Assembly (NCBI RefSeq): GCF_018687475.1
Contig: NZ_CP061292.1
Coordinates: 1,798,001-1,862,000 of the forward strand
Source: Polynucleobacter sp. MWH-UH24A
GTDB taxonomy: Bacteria; Pseudomonadota; Gammaproteobacteria; Burkholderiales; Burkholderiaceae
Reading direction: 5' to 3'
Length of the DNA stretch: 64,000 nucleotides
Below the pieces are notes generated by a model. The model made no database searches, had not been told where the DNA came from, and worked only from the letters and a program-made list of their open reading frames with translations. The position numbers were made by a program, and so were the translations under genes. Shown here one piece after another: positions 17,102-25,361 of the stretch. Position 1 is the stretch's first letter. Each line of letters starts with the position of its first letter.

Positions 17102-17158
17102 CGCGGAATCTTGCGATTCCGCGCTTAAAAACTAGGCAACCAACCAGTGTCGCCTAGT
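17102..17158 (-). terminator. Two tandem hairpins downstream of amtB
   Basis: Read leftward after amtB, the first inverted repeat is ACTAGGC/GCCTAGT (17131-17158, 14-nt loop), followed at once by TTTTAAG. The second is a 9-bp perfect stem CGCGGAATC/GATTCCGCG (17102-17123, 4-nt loop) followed by TCTTTCTTTC. Both have the form of intrinsic terminators for the torF-glnK-amtB transcript. The second ends about 20 bp before the gshA -10. Confidence 0.65.
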
Positions 17159-17197
17159 GAGGGGTAAAAATCACTAAACCACTATTGCATACTTAAA

Positions 17198-18685
17198 TTA
17201 GGTCTCGTAAGCTGACTCTCCATGAGAGTTGATATCCAGACCCTCGCGCTCTTCCTCTTCCTTGACGCGCAATCCGAATACCATATCCGCGATCTTGAAA
17301 GCGATGAACGCAACAACACCAGACCAAATCAGAGTCACCACCACGCCTTGAGCTTGGACGAACACTTGACTACCAATTGAGTATTCGGTGGCAACTGCAT
17401 TGGCAACATAGTCGTAAATACCAGCTCCACCTAAGGCAGGATCAGCAAATACACCCGTCAGAATTGCACCAACAATGCCGCCTACGCCATGAACGCCAAA
17501 TACGTCAAGGCTATCATCGGCGCCGAGCATACGCTTAAGGCCTGATACACCCCATAAGCACAGAACTCCAGCAATAAAGCCAATGATGATGGCACCCATT
17601 GGACCAACAAAACCTGCTGCGGGGGTAATTGCGACTAAGCCTGCAACACAACCAGAAGCTGCACCTAACATCGATGGCTTACCTTTGGTCATCCACTCTG
17701 AAAGAGTCCAACCAAGAACTGCTGCGGCAGTTGCTAATAGTGTGGTGGCAAACGCCAATGCTGCAGTCCCGTTTGCTTCTAAAGCTGAGCCAGCATTAAA
17801 ACCAAACCAACCAAACCACAATAGCGATGCTCCAACCATGGTGTAAACCAGATTGTGTGGCTTCATCGCTTCTTTGCCATAGCCAATACGCTTACCGATT
17901 ACATATGCGCCAACCAAACCAGCAATTGCAGCGTTGATATGGACAACGGTACCGCCAGCAAAATCAAGAATGCCTTTTTGCCACAACCAACCAGCACTAT
18001 TTGTCACAGCCTCAAGTGATGCCGCATCCTTAATTCCATCTGGGCCAGCCCAGAACCAAACCATATGGGCGATCGGCAGATAGCTAAACGTGAACCATAG
18101 GATCATGAACAACAAAATTGCAGAGAACTTCGCGCGTTCAGCAAATGCACCGATGATCAGGCAGCAAGTGATGCATGCAAAAGTGGCTTGGAATGCCATA
18201 AATGATAGTTCTGGTATGACAATACCTTTACTAAATGTCGCGGCATTACTCTCTGGCGTGAGTCCGGACAAGAACAAACGATCCAAACCACCAAAGAACG
18301 CGCTACCCTCTGTAAATGCGAAGCTGTATCCGTAAATGGCCCATAACACTGCCACTAAGGAGAACACCACCATACATTGCATTAAAACGGAGAGTACGTT
18401 TTTACTGCGGGTTAAGCCACCATAAAACAATGCGAGGCCAGGAAGTGTCATCAACATCACTAAGGCTGTTGATACCATCATCCAGGTCGTATCTGCTTTA
18501 TTTGGCGTTGGAGCAGGATCGGCTGATGGAGCAGCAGCTGGGGCTCCAGGAGCTGCGGCAGGCGCAGTCACTGCGGGTTTTTTATCATCGGCAGCGTACG
18601 CTGGAGAAACTAGCGCACCTGTCGTAGTGGTCACAGCAAGTGCCATAGCACCAGCAGCAACGAGACGTTTCATCCAATTCAACAT
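17198..18685 (-). CDS. amtB: Ammonium transporter
   Basis: A 495-residue Amt/Rh channel for ammonium uptake in the inner membrane. A signal peptide ends near SPAYA, a low-complexity Ala/Pro linker follows (about residues 30-60), then eleven predicted helices. Typical blocks are DTTWMMVSTALVMLMT, FWAGPDG, GGTVVHINAAIAGLVGAYV, LLWFGWFGFNAGS and DSLDVFGVHGVGGIVG with the pore His. ATG 18685 is chosen over 18835 because it gives a signal peptide, clears the glnK stop by 10 bp and has AGGGGTT upstream. It is regulated with glnK, whose product blocks the channel. Confidence 0.95.
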   Translation of the reverse strand: MLNWMKRLVAAGAMALAVTTTTGALVSPAYAADDKKPAVTAPAAAPGAPAAAPSADPAPTPNKADTTWMMVSTALVMLMTLPGLALFYGGLTRSKNVLSVLMQCMVVFSLVAVLWAIYGYSFAFTEGSAFFGGLDRLFLSGLTPESNAATFSKGIVIPELSFMAFQATFACITCCLIIGAFAERAKFSAILLFMILWFTFSYLPIAHMVWFWAGPDGIKDAASLEAVTNSAGWLWQKGILDFAGGTVVHINAAIAGLVGAYVIGKRIGYGKEAMKPHNLVYTMVGASLLWFGWFGFNAGSALEANGTAALAFATTLLATAAAVLGWTLSEWMTKGKPSMLGAASGCVAGLVAITPAAGFVGPMGAIIIGFIAGVLCLWGVSGLKRMLGADDSLDVFGVHGVGGIVGAILTGVFADPALGGAGIYDYVANAVATEYSIGSQVFVQAQGVVVTLIWSGVVAFIAFKIADMVFGLRVKEEEEREGLDINSHGESAYET

Positions 18686-18695
18686 GGTTAACCCC

Positions 18696-19043
<348 letters not shown>

Positions 19044-19060
19044 CTAGATAGTGAGAGGGA

Positions 19061-19912
19061 TTAGAAAGTTTTGGTAAGGGCAACAACGGCGCCACCGCGG
19101 CCGGCAGTAGTGGTTGGAGTACCTTGTGGCAGGGCGCTCCATGTATTCCACCAAGAAGAGTTTGCATTGGTACTAACATACGAAGCCGATAAACTCAAGC
19201 CACCCCCGAAATCCTTAGTAACACCAAGCTTCCAGTCGGTATAACTAATATTATTAGGTGTTGGCGAGGACCAGCCAGAAGGTCGACTTGGTTGGCCGGC
19301 AACATATTGATAACCTATATGTCCGTTAAGTGTTAATCCCCAAATACCCGTATCAAAATTAGAGGTTAAATCTAAATAATAAGAACCTGAACTATTGGGA
19401 ATACCAAAAATGTTTGTAAGTCCGTAATTTATCTTTCCAAAACCACTTAACGAGCCGAAAGTATAGTTCTGGGCTAAATAAATCTCTGTGGTATTGGGAT
19501 TCAACATCGATCCGGCAGGATAGTTACCCTTTTGAGCATAAAAATACTGCAACACCCCAATATCAGACGCAAAACCTGGCGCAATTAACTCCTTTTTAAA
19601 TCCGCCATAAAAATCCATTTCGACAGGGGCTGTAACTGCATTTCCTGTGGTGTTGGAAACCCAATTGATTGTTGAGTTCCAGTTGCCAATATAGAAACCG
19701 CTTTCATGGGCATAATCAAATCCACCCTGAATAGCAGGCTGGTAATTTGTTTGCGTGATACCGCGATACCGATAATCGTTTGTAATTGTCACGTTTGCAG
19801 TAATGGGGCTCTTTTCTGGCTCAGGAGCGGGTGCTGGTGCCGATTGCGCCATTGCACCGCTTGCCAATCCAGAGATCGCTAGAGCAAGTGTGGTTTTCTT
19901 AAAAGTGTTCAT
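19061..19912 (-). CDS. TorF family putative outer-membrane porin
   Basis: A 283-residue protein with a signal peptide ending at GAMAQ, an Ala/Pro linker, then alternating beta-strand sequence beginning TANVTITNDYRYRGITQTN and ending in a terminal Phe (VVALTKTF), as expected of an outer-membrane barrel. It matches the TorF-type porin family that precedes glnK-amtB in betaproteobacteria. Uptake of ammonium or another nitrogen source through the outer membrane is a reasonable guess from the operon. It is first in torF-glnK-amtB. Confidence 0.85.
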   Translation of the reverse strand: MNTFKKTTLALAISGLASGAMAQSAPAPAPEPEKSPITANVTITNDYRYRGITQTNYQPAIQGGFDYAHESGFYIGNWNSTINWVSNTTGNAVTAPVEMDFYGGFKKELIAPGFASDIGVLQYFYAQKGNYPAGSMLNPNTTEIYLAQNYTFGSLSGFGKINYGLTNIFGIPNSSGSYYLDLTSNFDTGIWGLTLNGHIGYQYVAGQPSRPSGWSSPTPNNISYTDWKLGVTKDFGGGLSLSASYVSTNANSSWWNTWSALPQGTPTTTAGRGGAVVALTKTF

Positions 19913-19960
19913 GAATACTCCCTTCTGGTTGAATGAAAAAATGCACTACAGACCTACTAA

Positions 19961-19976
19961 TGCAATTAGCATGCCA
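19961..19976 (-). promoter_or_regulatory. Sigma-54 (-24/-12) promoter of torF-glnK-amtB
   Basis: On the minus strand the site reads TGGCATGCTAATTGCA. This agrees with the sigma-54 consensus TGGCACG-N4-TTGCA except for one base, with GG and GC exactly spaced. Transcription would start near 19950, about 38 nt before the torF ATG. Together with the NtrC-type sites upstream it predicts induction under nitrogen limitation. Confidence 0.85.
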
Positions 19977-20080
19977 ACCTTAAAATATCGTTTATAATCA
20001 ATTACTTATGGTCTTTAAGATGGATTTTTTTCTTTTATTTAGGTTTCAACTTGGTGAAACTCTGTTGAATAACGGGCTTT

Positions 20081-20097
20081 TGCACCAAAAGAATGCA
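20081..20097. promoter_or_regulatory. NtrC-type binding site 1
   Basis: TGCACC-N5-AATGCA matches the NtrC consensus TGCACC-N5-GGTGCA fully in one half and in four of six bases in the other. It lies about 130 bp upstream of the predicted torF start, the usual distance for an enhancer. Confidence 0.6.
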
Positions 20098-20105
20098 CTG
20101 TGATT

Positions 20106-20122
20106 TGCACTTATTTTGTGCA
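20106..20122. promoter_or_regulatory. NtrC-type binding site 2
   Basis: TGCACT-N5-TGTGCA is a perfectly symmetric TGCAC-N7-GTGCA dyad in the NtrC consensus format. Its centre is 25 bp from that of site 1, so paired dimers are possible. It ends 23 bp before the ubiK -10 hexamer and covers the position where the ubiK -35 would be. Confidence 0.7.
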
Positions 20123-20144
20123 TGCAAGGTCTTTGGCTTCGCCC

Positions 20145-20150
20145 TACAAT
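20145..20150 (+). promoter_or_regulatory. TACAAT -10 element 6 nt before ubiK
   Basis: TACAAT, then TTATCT, then the ubiK ATG, with no Shine-Dalgarno sequence. This spacing predicts a leaderless transcript. The expected -35 region falls at the edge of NtrC-type site 2. Confidence 0.45.
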
Positions 20151-20156
20151 TTATCT

Positions 20157-20414
20157 ATGCAAAAACCTAGTCAACTATTCGAGCAAATGCAGACCATTGC
20201 GGTCGATATGCAAAACAAGATCGGCGAGGTCATTCGCAACTCACCCGCTAAGGACATTGAAAAAAATGTCAGGGCCATGATGAGCCAAGGCTTTCAACGC
20301 ATGGATTTGGTTACCCGCGAAGAGTTTGATATTCAGTCGAAGGTCTTGGCTAAGACCCGTGAAAAATTAGAAGCGCTTGAAGCAAAAGTAGCGGCTCTCG
20401 AAAACAAATCCTAA
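20157..20414 (+). CDS. ubiK: Ubiquinone biosynthesis accessory factor UbiK (YqiC/BMFP family)
   Basis: An 85-residue protein with a predicted C-terminal coiled coil (EEFDIQSKVLAKTREKLEALEAKVAALE). It starts MQKPSQLFEQMQTIA, as in the BMFP/UbiK family. UbiK binds UbiJ and lipids and aids the ubiquinone synthesis complex. ATG 20157 is chosen because the family begins there; an in-frame GTG at 20100 would put NtrC site 2 inside the gene. It is divergent from torF and 16 bp from convergent MFS. Confidence 0.9.
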   Translation: MQKPSQLFEQMQTIAVDMQNKIGEVIRNSPAKDIEKNVRAMMSQGFQRMDLVTREEFDIQSKVLAKTREKLEALEAKVAALENKS

Positions 20415-20430
20415 TGCTCTTGGTTGTTCT

Positions 20431-21795
20431 CTAGGTTGTCACTGGAGTATTTTCTTCTTCATCGTCATCACGAAAGAATGCGGCAGGATAGTATTTGGGT
20501 GCAATCAAGAACCAAATAAAGCCAGCAATTTGCACGACTAGAAATACGGCTAACGCCAAATCATAAGCGCTGGTTTTATTCCATCCCATGGCAATTCCGA
20601 AATCCAATAGATGGCCAATGCCCCATTGCACAATAAAGGCGCCTATAAAGAGTGTGAGGTTGTATGTAGTACTGACTCTTCCTGAATAGTGTTTCGGAAA
20701 ATACAAAACAATAATGCTTTGTGCCAACACAAAGGAAGCGCAGGTAATAGCAAATAAATACCACCAGATCCATACCAAGGGTGTTTGCCAAAAATACGCA
20801 CAGGCTTGCATGACCATTGAAGCACCGACCATCCAGGTCATATAACGCATGGTATCAATCCCGCGCTTTGCTAACTTTGGTAGGATCCATGCGTTAAAAA
20901 GATAAGCAACTAGAAGTACGGTATTAAATCCGAATACGATTTGTGCAGCGGTACTGGGTTGATAGTCCATCACCTCAATGAGCCAAGGACCAAACCATAA
21001 GGTTTGAATCGCAATAAATCCGCCATAACAAAATGTGCCCAATGGCAGGATGCGCCAGAAAAATGGATTGGTCAAAATCGGCTGATAACTTTGCCACGAC
21101 AAATTAGCGTGTGAGCCTGATACTTCATTATTAATATGTTGATGTTGCTGATGTTGCCGATTTTGCCGATATTGCTTTCTCACTGGTAAACCAAAATACA
21201 AAATCAGGATTGCCAAAAACGATAAGCCGGCGAGCACTAAAAAGACCCCGCGCCAACCGATATAGGGTGTAACTAGATGTACTGGCCAGGTGCTGGCTAA
21301 TGCACCACTGGTTCCAAATACCAACATGGCTGAGGCAAGTTGCCCTTGTTGGGAAGGGGCGTACCACGCTCTAAAGCCCGAGAATGCCGCCATCAGACAT
21401 GCAGATACCCCCATTCCAATTAAGACCCGAGCTATTACAAGCGTATTGAAGTTCTCGGCCAAGGCAAAAATAATGGCACCAATTACTGCAAGGGTCATCA
21501 CCCACGCTTCCGTAATTCGTGGGCCAAAGCGATCAAGCGCTAAACCCAGTGGGATTTGAGTCATTCCAAAACCGACAAAATAAGCCGATGACAAAAGACC
21601 TAAGTCTGCATTACTGATTTGGAGGTCACGCATAAGATCAGGAGCGATCACCACATTAATCGTGCGAAATGCATAGGACATGAAGTAGGCCATCGCAAAG
21701 CATAAGAAAATACGCAATGCAAACCCGCCCTCGACCGGTAGCTTTAAACGATCATTGGGCCTGCCATACCAATGGGAGTAATGCATTCGACTCAT
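20431..21795 (-). CDS. MFS transporter
   Basis: A 454-residue major facilitator with twelve predicted helices. The loop 2-3 motif appears as GLALDRFGPR. A long polar central loop is rich in Gln, Asn and His (QNRQHQQHQH). The C-terminus is acidic (RDDDEEEN). The substrate is unknown; the family resembles sugar-phosphate or nitrate/cyanate-like permeases only in general terms. It begins at or just after the stop of the lipoprotein gene. A GTG at 21801 directly follows that stop; ATG 21795 is preferred, but the start is uncertain. It ends the lipoate gene run. Confidence 0.8.
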   Translation of the reverse strand: MSRMHYSHWYGRPNDRLKLPVEGGFALRIFLCFAMAYFMSYAFRTINVVIAPDLMRDLQISNADLGLLSSAYFVGFGMTQIPLGLALDRFGPRITEAWVMTLAVIGAIIFALAENFNTLVIARVLIGMGVSACLMAAFSGFRAWYAPSQQGQLASAMLVFGTSGALASTWPVHLVTPYIGWRGVFLVLAGLSFLAILILYFGLPVRKQYRQNRQHQQHQHINNEVSGSHANLSWQSYQPILTNPFFWRILPLGTFCYGGFIAIQTLWFGPWLIEVMDYQPSTAAQIVFGFNTVLLVAYLFNAWILPKLAKRGIDTMRYMTWMVGASMVMQACAYFWQTPLVWIWWYLFAITCASFVLAQSIIVLYFPKHYSGRVSTTYNLTLFIGAFIVQWGIGHLLDFGIAMGWNKTSAYDLALAVFLVVQIAGFIWFLIAPKYYPAAFFRDDDEEENTPVTT

Positions 21796-21801
21796 TAGCA
21801 C

Positions 21802-22386
21802 TTAGTTCGGTCGAAACTCATCAAAAAAAATGCTGATGTTTTCTTGGTTAAGGAGCGGCTCGAGTTGACTCGACTGACCCGTCCGAATCACACTAATCTG
21901 ATAGAGGTTCACTGAATCATTTGCTGCCGGCCTAATCAGCCACCGTACGCGCATCACCTTCTTATTTTGCGCAAGATCTAAATAAAAATCCTGAGCCACT
22001 TGTTTAGTTTGATCTGCTGACCCAATTCGACTAGTGGCATCTTTAACCAGATTAAATTGCGTGGTGGGAACTTGCTGCAATAGGGTATTTTGCAACATCT
22101 TCTCAACCATTGTGACCTGGGTCGCAATCGTTGCCGGTATTTGTGTGGTCATCACCGCAAACACATCTTCATTCACTTTAGCAAACTCCAACGTTTGCTT
22201 TAGGGAAGTCTGCTGGTAATTGATACTGCGCTCAATCAATTGGGGCTTACTTGGAAACATCGCCGAATAGCCCTGCGCATCATTTTTAATTGTGCGCCAA
22301 TCGAACTGGGGGCTACACGCTACGATCAGAATACCAAGGGTAACTAGCCCAAATCTGCGCAACACTCTATACAACGCCAGCCTCAT
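21802..22386 (-). CDS. Predicted lipoprotein of unknown function
   Basis: A 194-residue protein whose N-terminus has a basic stretch, a hydrophobic core and a lipobox ending IVAC, so it is probably lipidated and exported. The mature part begins [25 protein letters not shown] and shows no enzyme motif I can name. ATG 22386 is chosen because it opens the lipoprotein signal; it overlaps the 3' end of lipA by 20 bp. The long open frame reaching 22575 would run deep into lipA and is not likely. Function is not recognised. Confidence 0.75.
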   Translation of the reverse strand: MRLALYRVLRRFGLVTLGILIVACSPQFDWRTIKNDAQGYSAMFPSKPQLIERSINYQQTSLKQTLEFAKVNEDVFAVMTTQIPATIATQVTMVEKMLQNTLLQQVPTTQFNLVKDATSRIGSADQTKQVAQDFYLDLAQNKKVMRVRWLIRPAANDSVNLYQISVIRTGQSSQLEPLLNQENISIFFDEFRPN

Positions 22387-23338
22387 GGGCTTGTTGATCG
22401 GCGTGATAACTGGAACGGACCATCGCACCAACTGCTGCATGGCTAAATCCCATCGCATAGGCTTTTTGCTCAAACTCTTTAAAGGTATCCGGATGTACGT
22501 ACCGCAATACGGGTAAATGATGATTTGATGGGGCAAGGTACTGACCAATGGTGAGCATATCAATATGATGCGCACGCATATCCTGCATTACCTCAAAAAT
22601 CTCTTCATCGGTCTCGCCCAAACCAACCATCAATCCACTCTTGGTTGGTATCTGCGGAAAGCGCGCCTTAAAGTACATCAATAACTTCAATGAGTGCGCA
22701 TAGTCTGACCCTGGTCGGGCTTGTTTATACAAACGCGGTACGGTCTCAAGGTTATGGTTCATGACATCGGGCAAACCTTGTGGATCGCTAGCAAAAATAT
22801 CGAGAGCCTTCTCAAGGCGACCCCGAAAATCAGGCACCAAAACCTCAATACGCGTTGAAGGTGAGAGTTCTTTGGTGCGACGAATGCAATCGACAAAATG
22901 CTGTGCGCCTCCGTCTCGCAGGTCATCGCGATCCACACTCGTAATTACGACATAAGATAATTTGAGTGCAGCAATTGTTTTGGCCAGATTAATTGGTTCT
23001 TGTAAATCCAGAGGATCGGGTCTGCCATGACCCACATCACAAAACGGACAGCGGCGGGTACATTTATCGCCCATGATCATAAATGTGGCCGTACCTTTGC
23101 CAAAGCATTCACCAATATTTGGGCAGCTCGCCTCTTCGCATACTGTGACTAACTGGTTCTCACGCAAAATCTGTTTGATCTCTGTAAATCGTGAACTGCT
23201 CGATGCGGCTTTCACCCGAATCCAATCTGGCTTTTTTAGAGTCTCGGCTAGAGGCACGATCTTGATCGGAATCCGCGCGGTCTTATCTGCTGACTTTTGT
23301 TTTTGCAGGGGATCGTATTCTTTTTTTAAATCGCTCAT
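22367..23338 (-). CDS. lipA: Lipoyl synthase
   Basis: A 323-residue radical-SAM enzyme that inserts two sulfurs into octanoyl groups on lipoyl domains. The auxiliary cluster cysteines ([12 protein letters not shown]) and the radical-SAM cluster motif CTRRCPFC are present, and the RSSYHAD end carries the conserved Ser/Tyr. ATG 23338 overlaps the lipB stop by one base (TGATG). The longer frame to 23413 would overlap lipB and is rejected. Confidence 0.97.
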   Translation of the reverse strand: MSDLKKEYDPLQKQKSADKTARIPIKIVPLAETLKKPDWIRVKAASSSSRFTEIKQILRENQLVTVCEEASCPNIGECFGKGTATFMIMGDKCTRRCPFCDVGHGRPDPLDLQEPINLAKTIAALKLSYVVITSVDRDDLRDGGAQHFVDCIRRTKELSPSTRIEVLVPDFRGRLEKALDIFASDPQGLPDVMNHNLETVPRLYKQARPGSDYAHSLKLLMYFKARFPQIPTKSGLMVGLGETDEEIFEVMQDMRAHHIDMLTIGQYLAPSNHHLPVLRYVHPDTFKEFEQKAYAMGFSHAAVGAMVRSSYHADQQAHEAGVV

Positions 23339-24006
23339 CAAACAGGCTCCAGTTGCAATTGCTGTTGTAGGTGATTCAATAAAGTTCCTGCAACGGTATC
23401 GATATTCTCGCAAATTCCCAACGATTTGAGATCAACGGTTCGTAAGCCCTCATAGCCACAGGGGTGGATAGCATCAAAGGGCGATAAGTCCATATCAATA
23501 TTCAGTGCCAAACCATGGTAACTACATTGTTTAGTAATTTTAAGCCCTAGGGCTGCAATCTTCGCACCCCAAAGAGACTCTTCTACCTCAGACTGGTTAC
23601 TCAGATAAATGCCAGGGGCTCCTGGTTTGCGTTCAGCAATCACCTTGTAAGCTCTGAGCGTCCGGATCACCGCTTCCTCGATACTTCGAACGAACTCTTT
23701 CACAAAAAGCTTCTTACGCCTAAGATCCAGTAATAAATAAATCACGATTTGCCCTGGCCCGTGATAAGTAATCTCACCACCACGGTCAACCTCAATGAGC
23801 GGAATCGAATCAATCGGAGTATGTAAATTCCTTGGCTCTCCAGCCAAACCCAAGGTAAAGACTGGAGGGTGCTGCAACACCCAAATCTCATCTGCCGTTG
23901 TTGCAGAACGATCCTGCGTAAACCGTTTCATGGCATCAAAGGCTTTCTGGTAATCCACCATGCCCAAGAAGCGAATTTGCACTGGGCTAGCCTGCATATC
24001 AGTCAC
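23338..24006 (-). CDS. lipB: Octanoyltransferase
   Basis: A 222-residue enzyme moving octanoate from acyl carrier protein to lipoyl domains. [37 protein letters not shown] and the catalytic Cys in [12 protein letters not shown] are visible. Start: GTG at 24006 forms a TAGTG overlap with the ybeD stop; an ATG three codons later is the alternative. It lies between ybeD and lipA in a tightly overlapped run. Confidence 0.95.
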   Translation of the reverse strand: MTDMQASPVQIRFLGMVDYQKAFDAMKRFTQDRSATTADEIWVLQHPPVFTLGLAGEPRNLHTPIDSIPLIEVDRGGEITYHGPGQIVIYLLLDLRRKKLFVKEFVRSIEEAVIRTLRAYKVIAERKPGAPGIYLSNQSEVEESLWGAKIAALGLKITKQCSYHGLALNIDMDLSPFDAIHPCGYEGLRTVDLKSLGICENIDTVAGTLLNHLQQQLQLEPV

Positions 24007-24281
24007 TAGAGTACGACGCTCACCAAGGGATGTGTGGATAAGGTTCGATAGATTTCATCGAGCTGCTCCCGGCTCGTTACATGCACCGTGATTGTTAGAC
24101 CGAGGTAATTACCATCACGCGATGGCCGCTCTTCAATACTTGTCTCCTGAAAATCAGGGTCAAATTGCTTAGCAACATGAATCACCGCAGGCAAGAACTC
24201 AGGGGTGGCTTTACCCATTACTTTGATTGGAAAGTCACAGGGATACTGTATCAAGGACTCCGCTGGAGCGTTGGTGTTCAT
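24006..24281 (-). CDS. ybeD: YbeD family protein (DUF493)
   Basis: A 91-residue ACT-like fold protein with [17 protein letters not shown] at the N-terminus and [23 protein letters not shown] in the second half. Family members often precede lipB. The function is not established; a role in lipoate metabolism is suggested by this position. It overlaps the hydrolase gene by 4 bp and lipB by 1 bp. Confidence 0.9.
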   Translation of the reverse strand: MNTNAPAESLIQYPCDFPIKVMGKATPEFLPAVIHVAKQFDPDFQETSIEERPSRDGNYLGLTITVHVTSREQLDEIYRTLSTHPLVSVVL

Positions 24282-24997
24282 GATGATGTTCTCGGAAAGC
24301 CCAACCAGTTAGACAAAATGATATTGCGAATGCAGTGCAACTTGCGATGAAAAAAATGATCCGCTCCTGGCACAACATGAACCGTTAATTCTTGAGGCCT
24401 GGTCCAATCAAATACAGCACTCAATGGAATGGTCTCATCATTTTCTCCATGAATCACAATCGTATCGGCTGGAACACGTTCGGCTAACTCCCATTTACCC
24501 GCTGCGCTACCAACCATCACAAAACGTTCTACCGGTCGACCAAGCTCAGCCAATTTTTGTACCAAATGCGTACCCACATAACTTCCAAATGAGAAACCGG
24601 CCAACACCAAGGGTAATTGATTGACCTGAGTAATCCATGGCTGCTCATTGGCATTAGACAAGCTTTGCAACCAAGCGCCTGGGGTGCGCATCCAATCGCT
24701 AATGACAATTAGATCATTGAGCTCACCGCGCCCCTCATCATGAATGCCTTCTGATAAACCAACGCCACGAAAATTTGGGCGCACGCACACATAATCGAGC
24801 TGATTAAAGGTTCTTGCTAAGGTCTGCACCACCTTGTTATCCATCGTTCCCCCAAGAAGCGGGTGGGGATGCGCAATCAAGGCCAGCCCTCGCAGCACAG
24901 TATGGGGATTTTGCTTAAGGCTTTCTGGTAAATCAATGGAGAGCTGAATCAGACCTGCTGGGCCTTGGATCGTAATGGTTTGGGTCCGACTATTCAT
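24278..24997 (-). CDS. Alpha/beta hydrolase
   Basis: A 239-residue hydrolase of the YsgA/'alpha/beta superfamily' type that begins with an AHPHPLLGGTMDN oxyanion region. The nucleophile elbow is GFSFGSY, with a candidate acid in HGENDETIP and a catalytic His in GADHFFHRKL. The substrate is unknown. ATG 24997 is preferred to an in-frame TTG at 25009. It is between the ferredoxin and ybeD, overlapping ybeD by 4 bp. Confidence 0.85.
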   Translation of the reverse strand: MNSRTQTITIQGPAGLIQLSIDLPESLKQNPHTVLRGLALIAHPHPLLGGTMDNKVVQTLARTFNQLDYVCVRPNFRGVGLSEGIHDEGRGELNDLIVISDWMRTPGAWLQSLSNANEQPWITQVNQLPLVLAGFSFGSYVGTHLVQKLAELGRPVERFVMVGSAAGKWELAERVPADTIVIHGENDETIPLSAVFDWTRPQELTVHVVPGADHFFHRKLHCIRNIILSNWLGFPRTSS

Positions 24998-25017
24998 GCG
25001 ATGCGCCAATCGCTCAA

Positions 25018-25323
25018 CTAAATCATTAAACGTTCGACAGGCTTACCTTGCATCAAATGAGAGTCGATGATTTCTGCCACATCCTCAGTATCGATCATGG
25101 AATACCATATGCCCTGCGGATAAACCACCATGACCGGACCATTCGCACAATGGTCTAAGCAGCCGGCTTTATTCACGCGCACCTTACCTGCACCGTTAAG
25201 CCCTAACTCCTTAACCCGTTTTTTAGTGTAATCAAATAACGCTTGGGCATTGTGTCGAGCACAGCAATCATCGCCATTACTTCGCTCATTTAAACAAAAA
25301 AATAGGTGATATTGATAACTCAT
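25018..25323 (-). CDS. (2Fe-2S) thioredoxin-like ferredoxin
   Basis: A 101-residue protein of the thioredoxin-like 2Fe-2S ferredoxin family. Cluster cysteines are Cys10, Cys20 (or 21), Cys55 and Cys59 (FFCLNERS, DDCCARH, GCLDHC). It ends with the VYPQGIWY and AEIIDSHL segments usual for the family. Partner enzymes are unknown. It heads the run hydrolase-ybeD-lipB-lipA, so a link to the iron-sulfur enzyme LipA is possible. ATG 25323 is chosen because TATAAT lies exactly 6 nt upstream. Confidence 0.88.
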   Translation of the reverse strand: MSYQYHLFFCLNERSNGDDCCARHNAQALFDYTKKRVKELGLNGAGKVRVNKAGCLDHCANGPVMVVYPQGIWYSMIDTEDVAEIIDSHLMQGKPVERLMI

Positions 25324-25329
25324 TCTCAA

Positions 25330-25335
25330 ATTATA
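25330..25335 (-). promoter_or_regulatory. TATAAT -10 element 6 nt before the ferredoxin gene
   Basis: A consensus TATAAT on the minus strand, six bases (TTGAGA), then the ATG. No Shine-Dalgarno sequence follows the expected start point, so the lipoate operon mRNA may be leaderless at its first gene. Confidence 0.5.
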
Positions 25336-25361
25336 TCGATGGATAGCGCTTCTAGCCGAAC

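Noticed and set aside
22387..22575. A longer N-terminus for the lipoprotein, running into lipA
   Set aside because: It would overlap lipA by about 200 bp, has no conserved sequence and would hide the lipobox signal.
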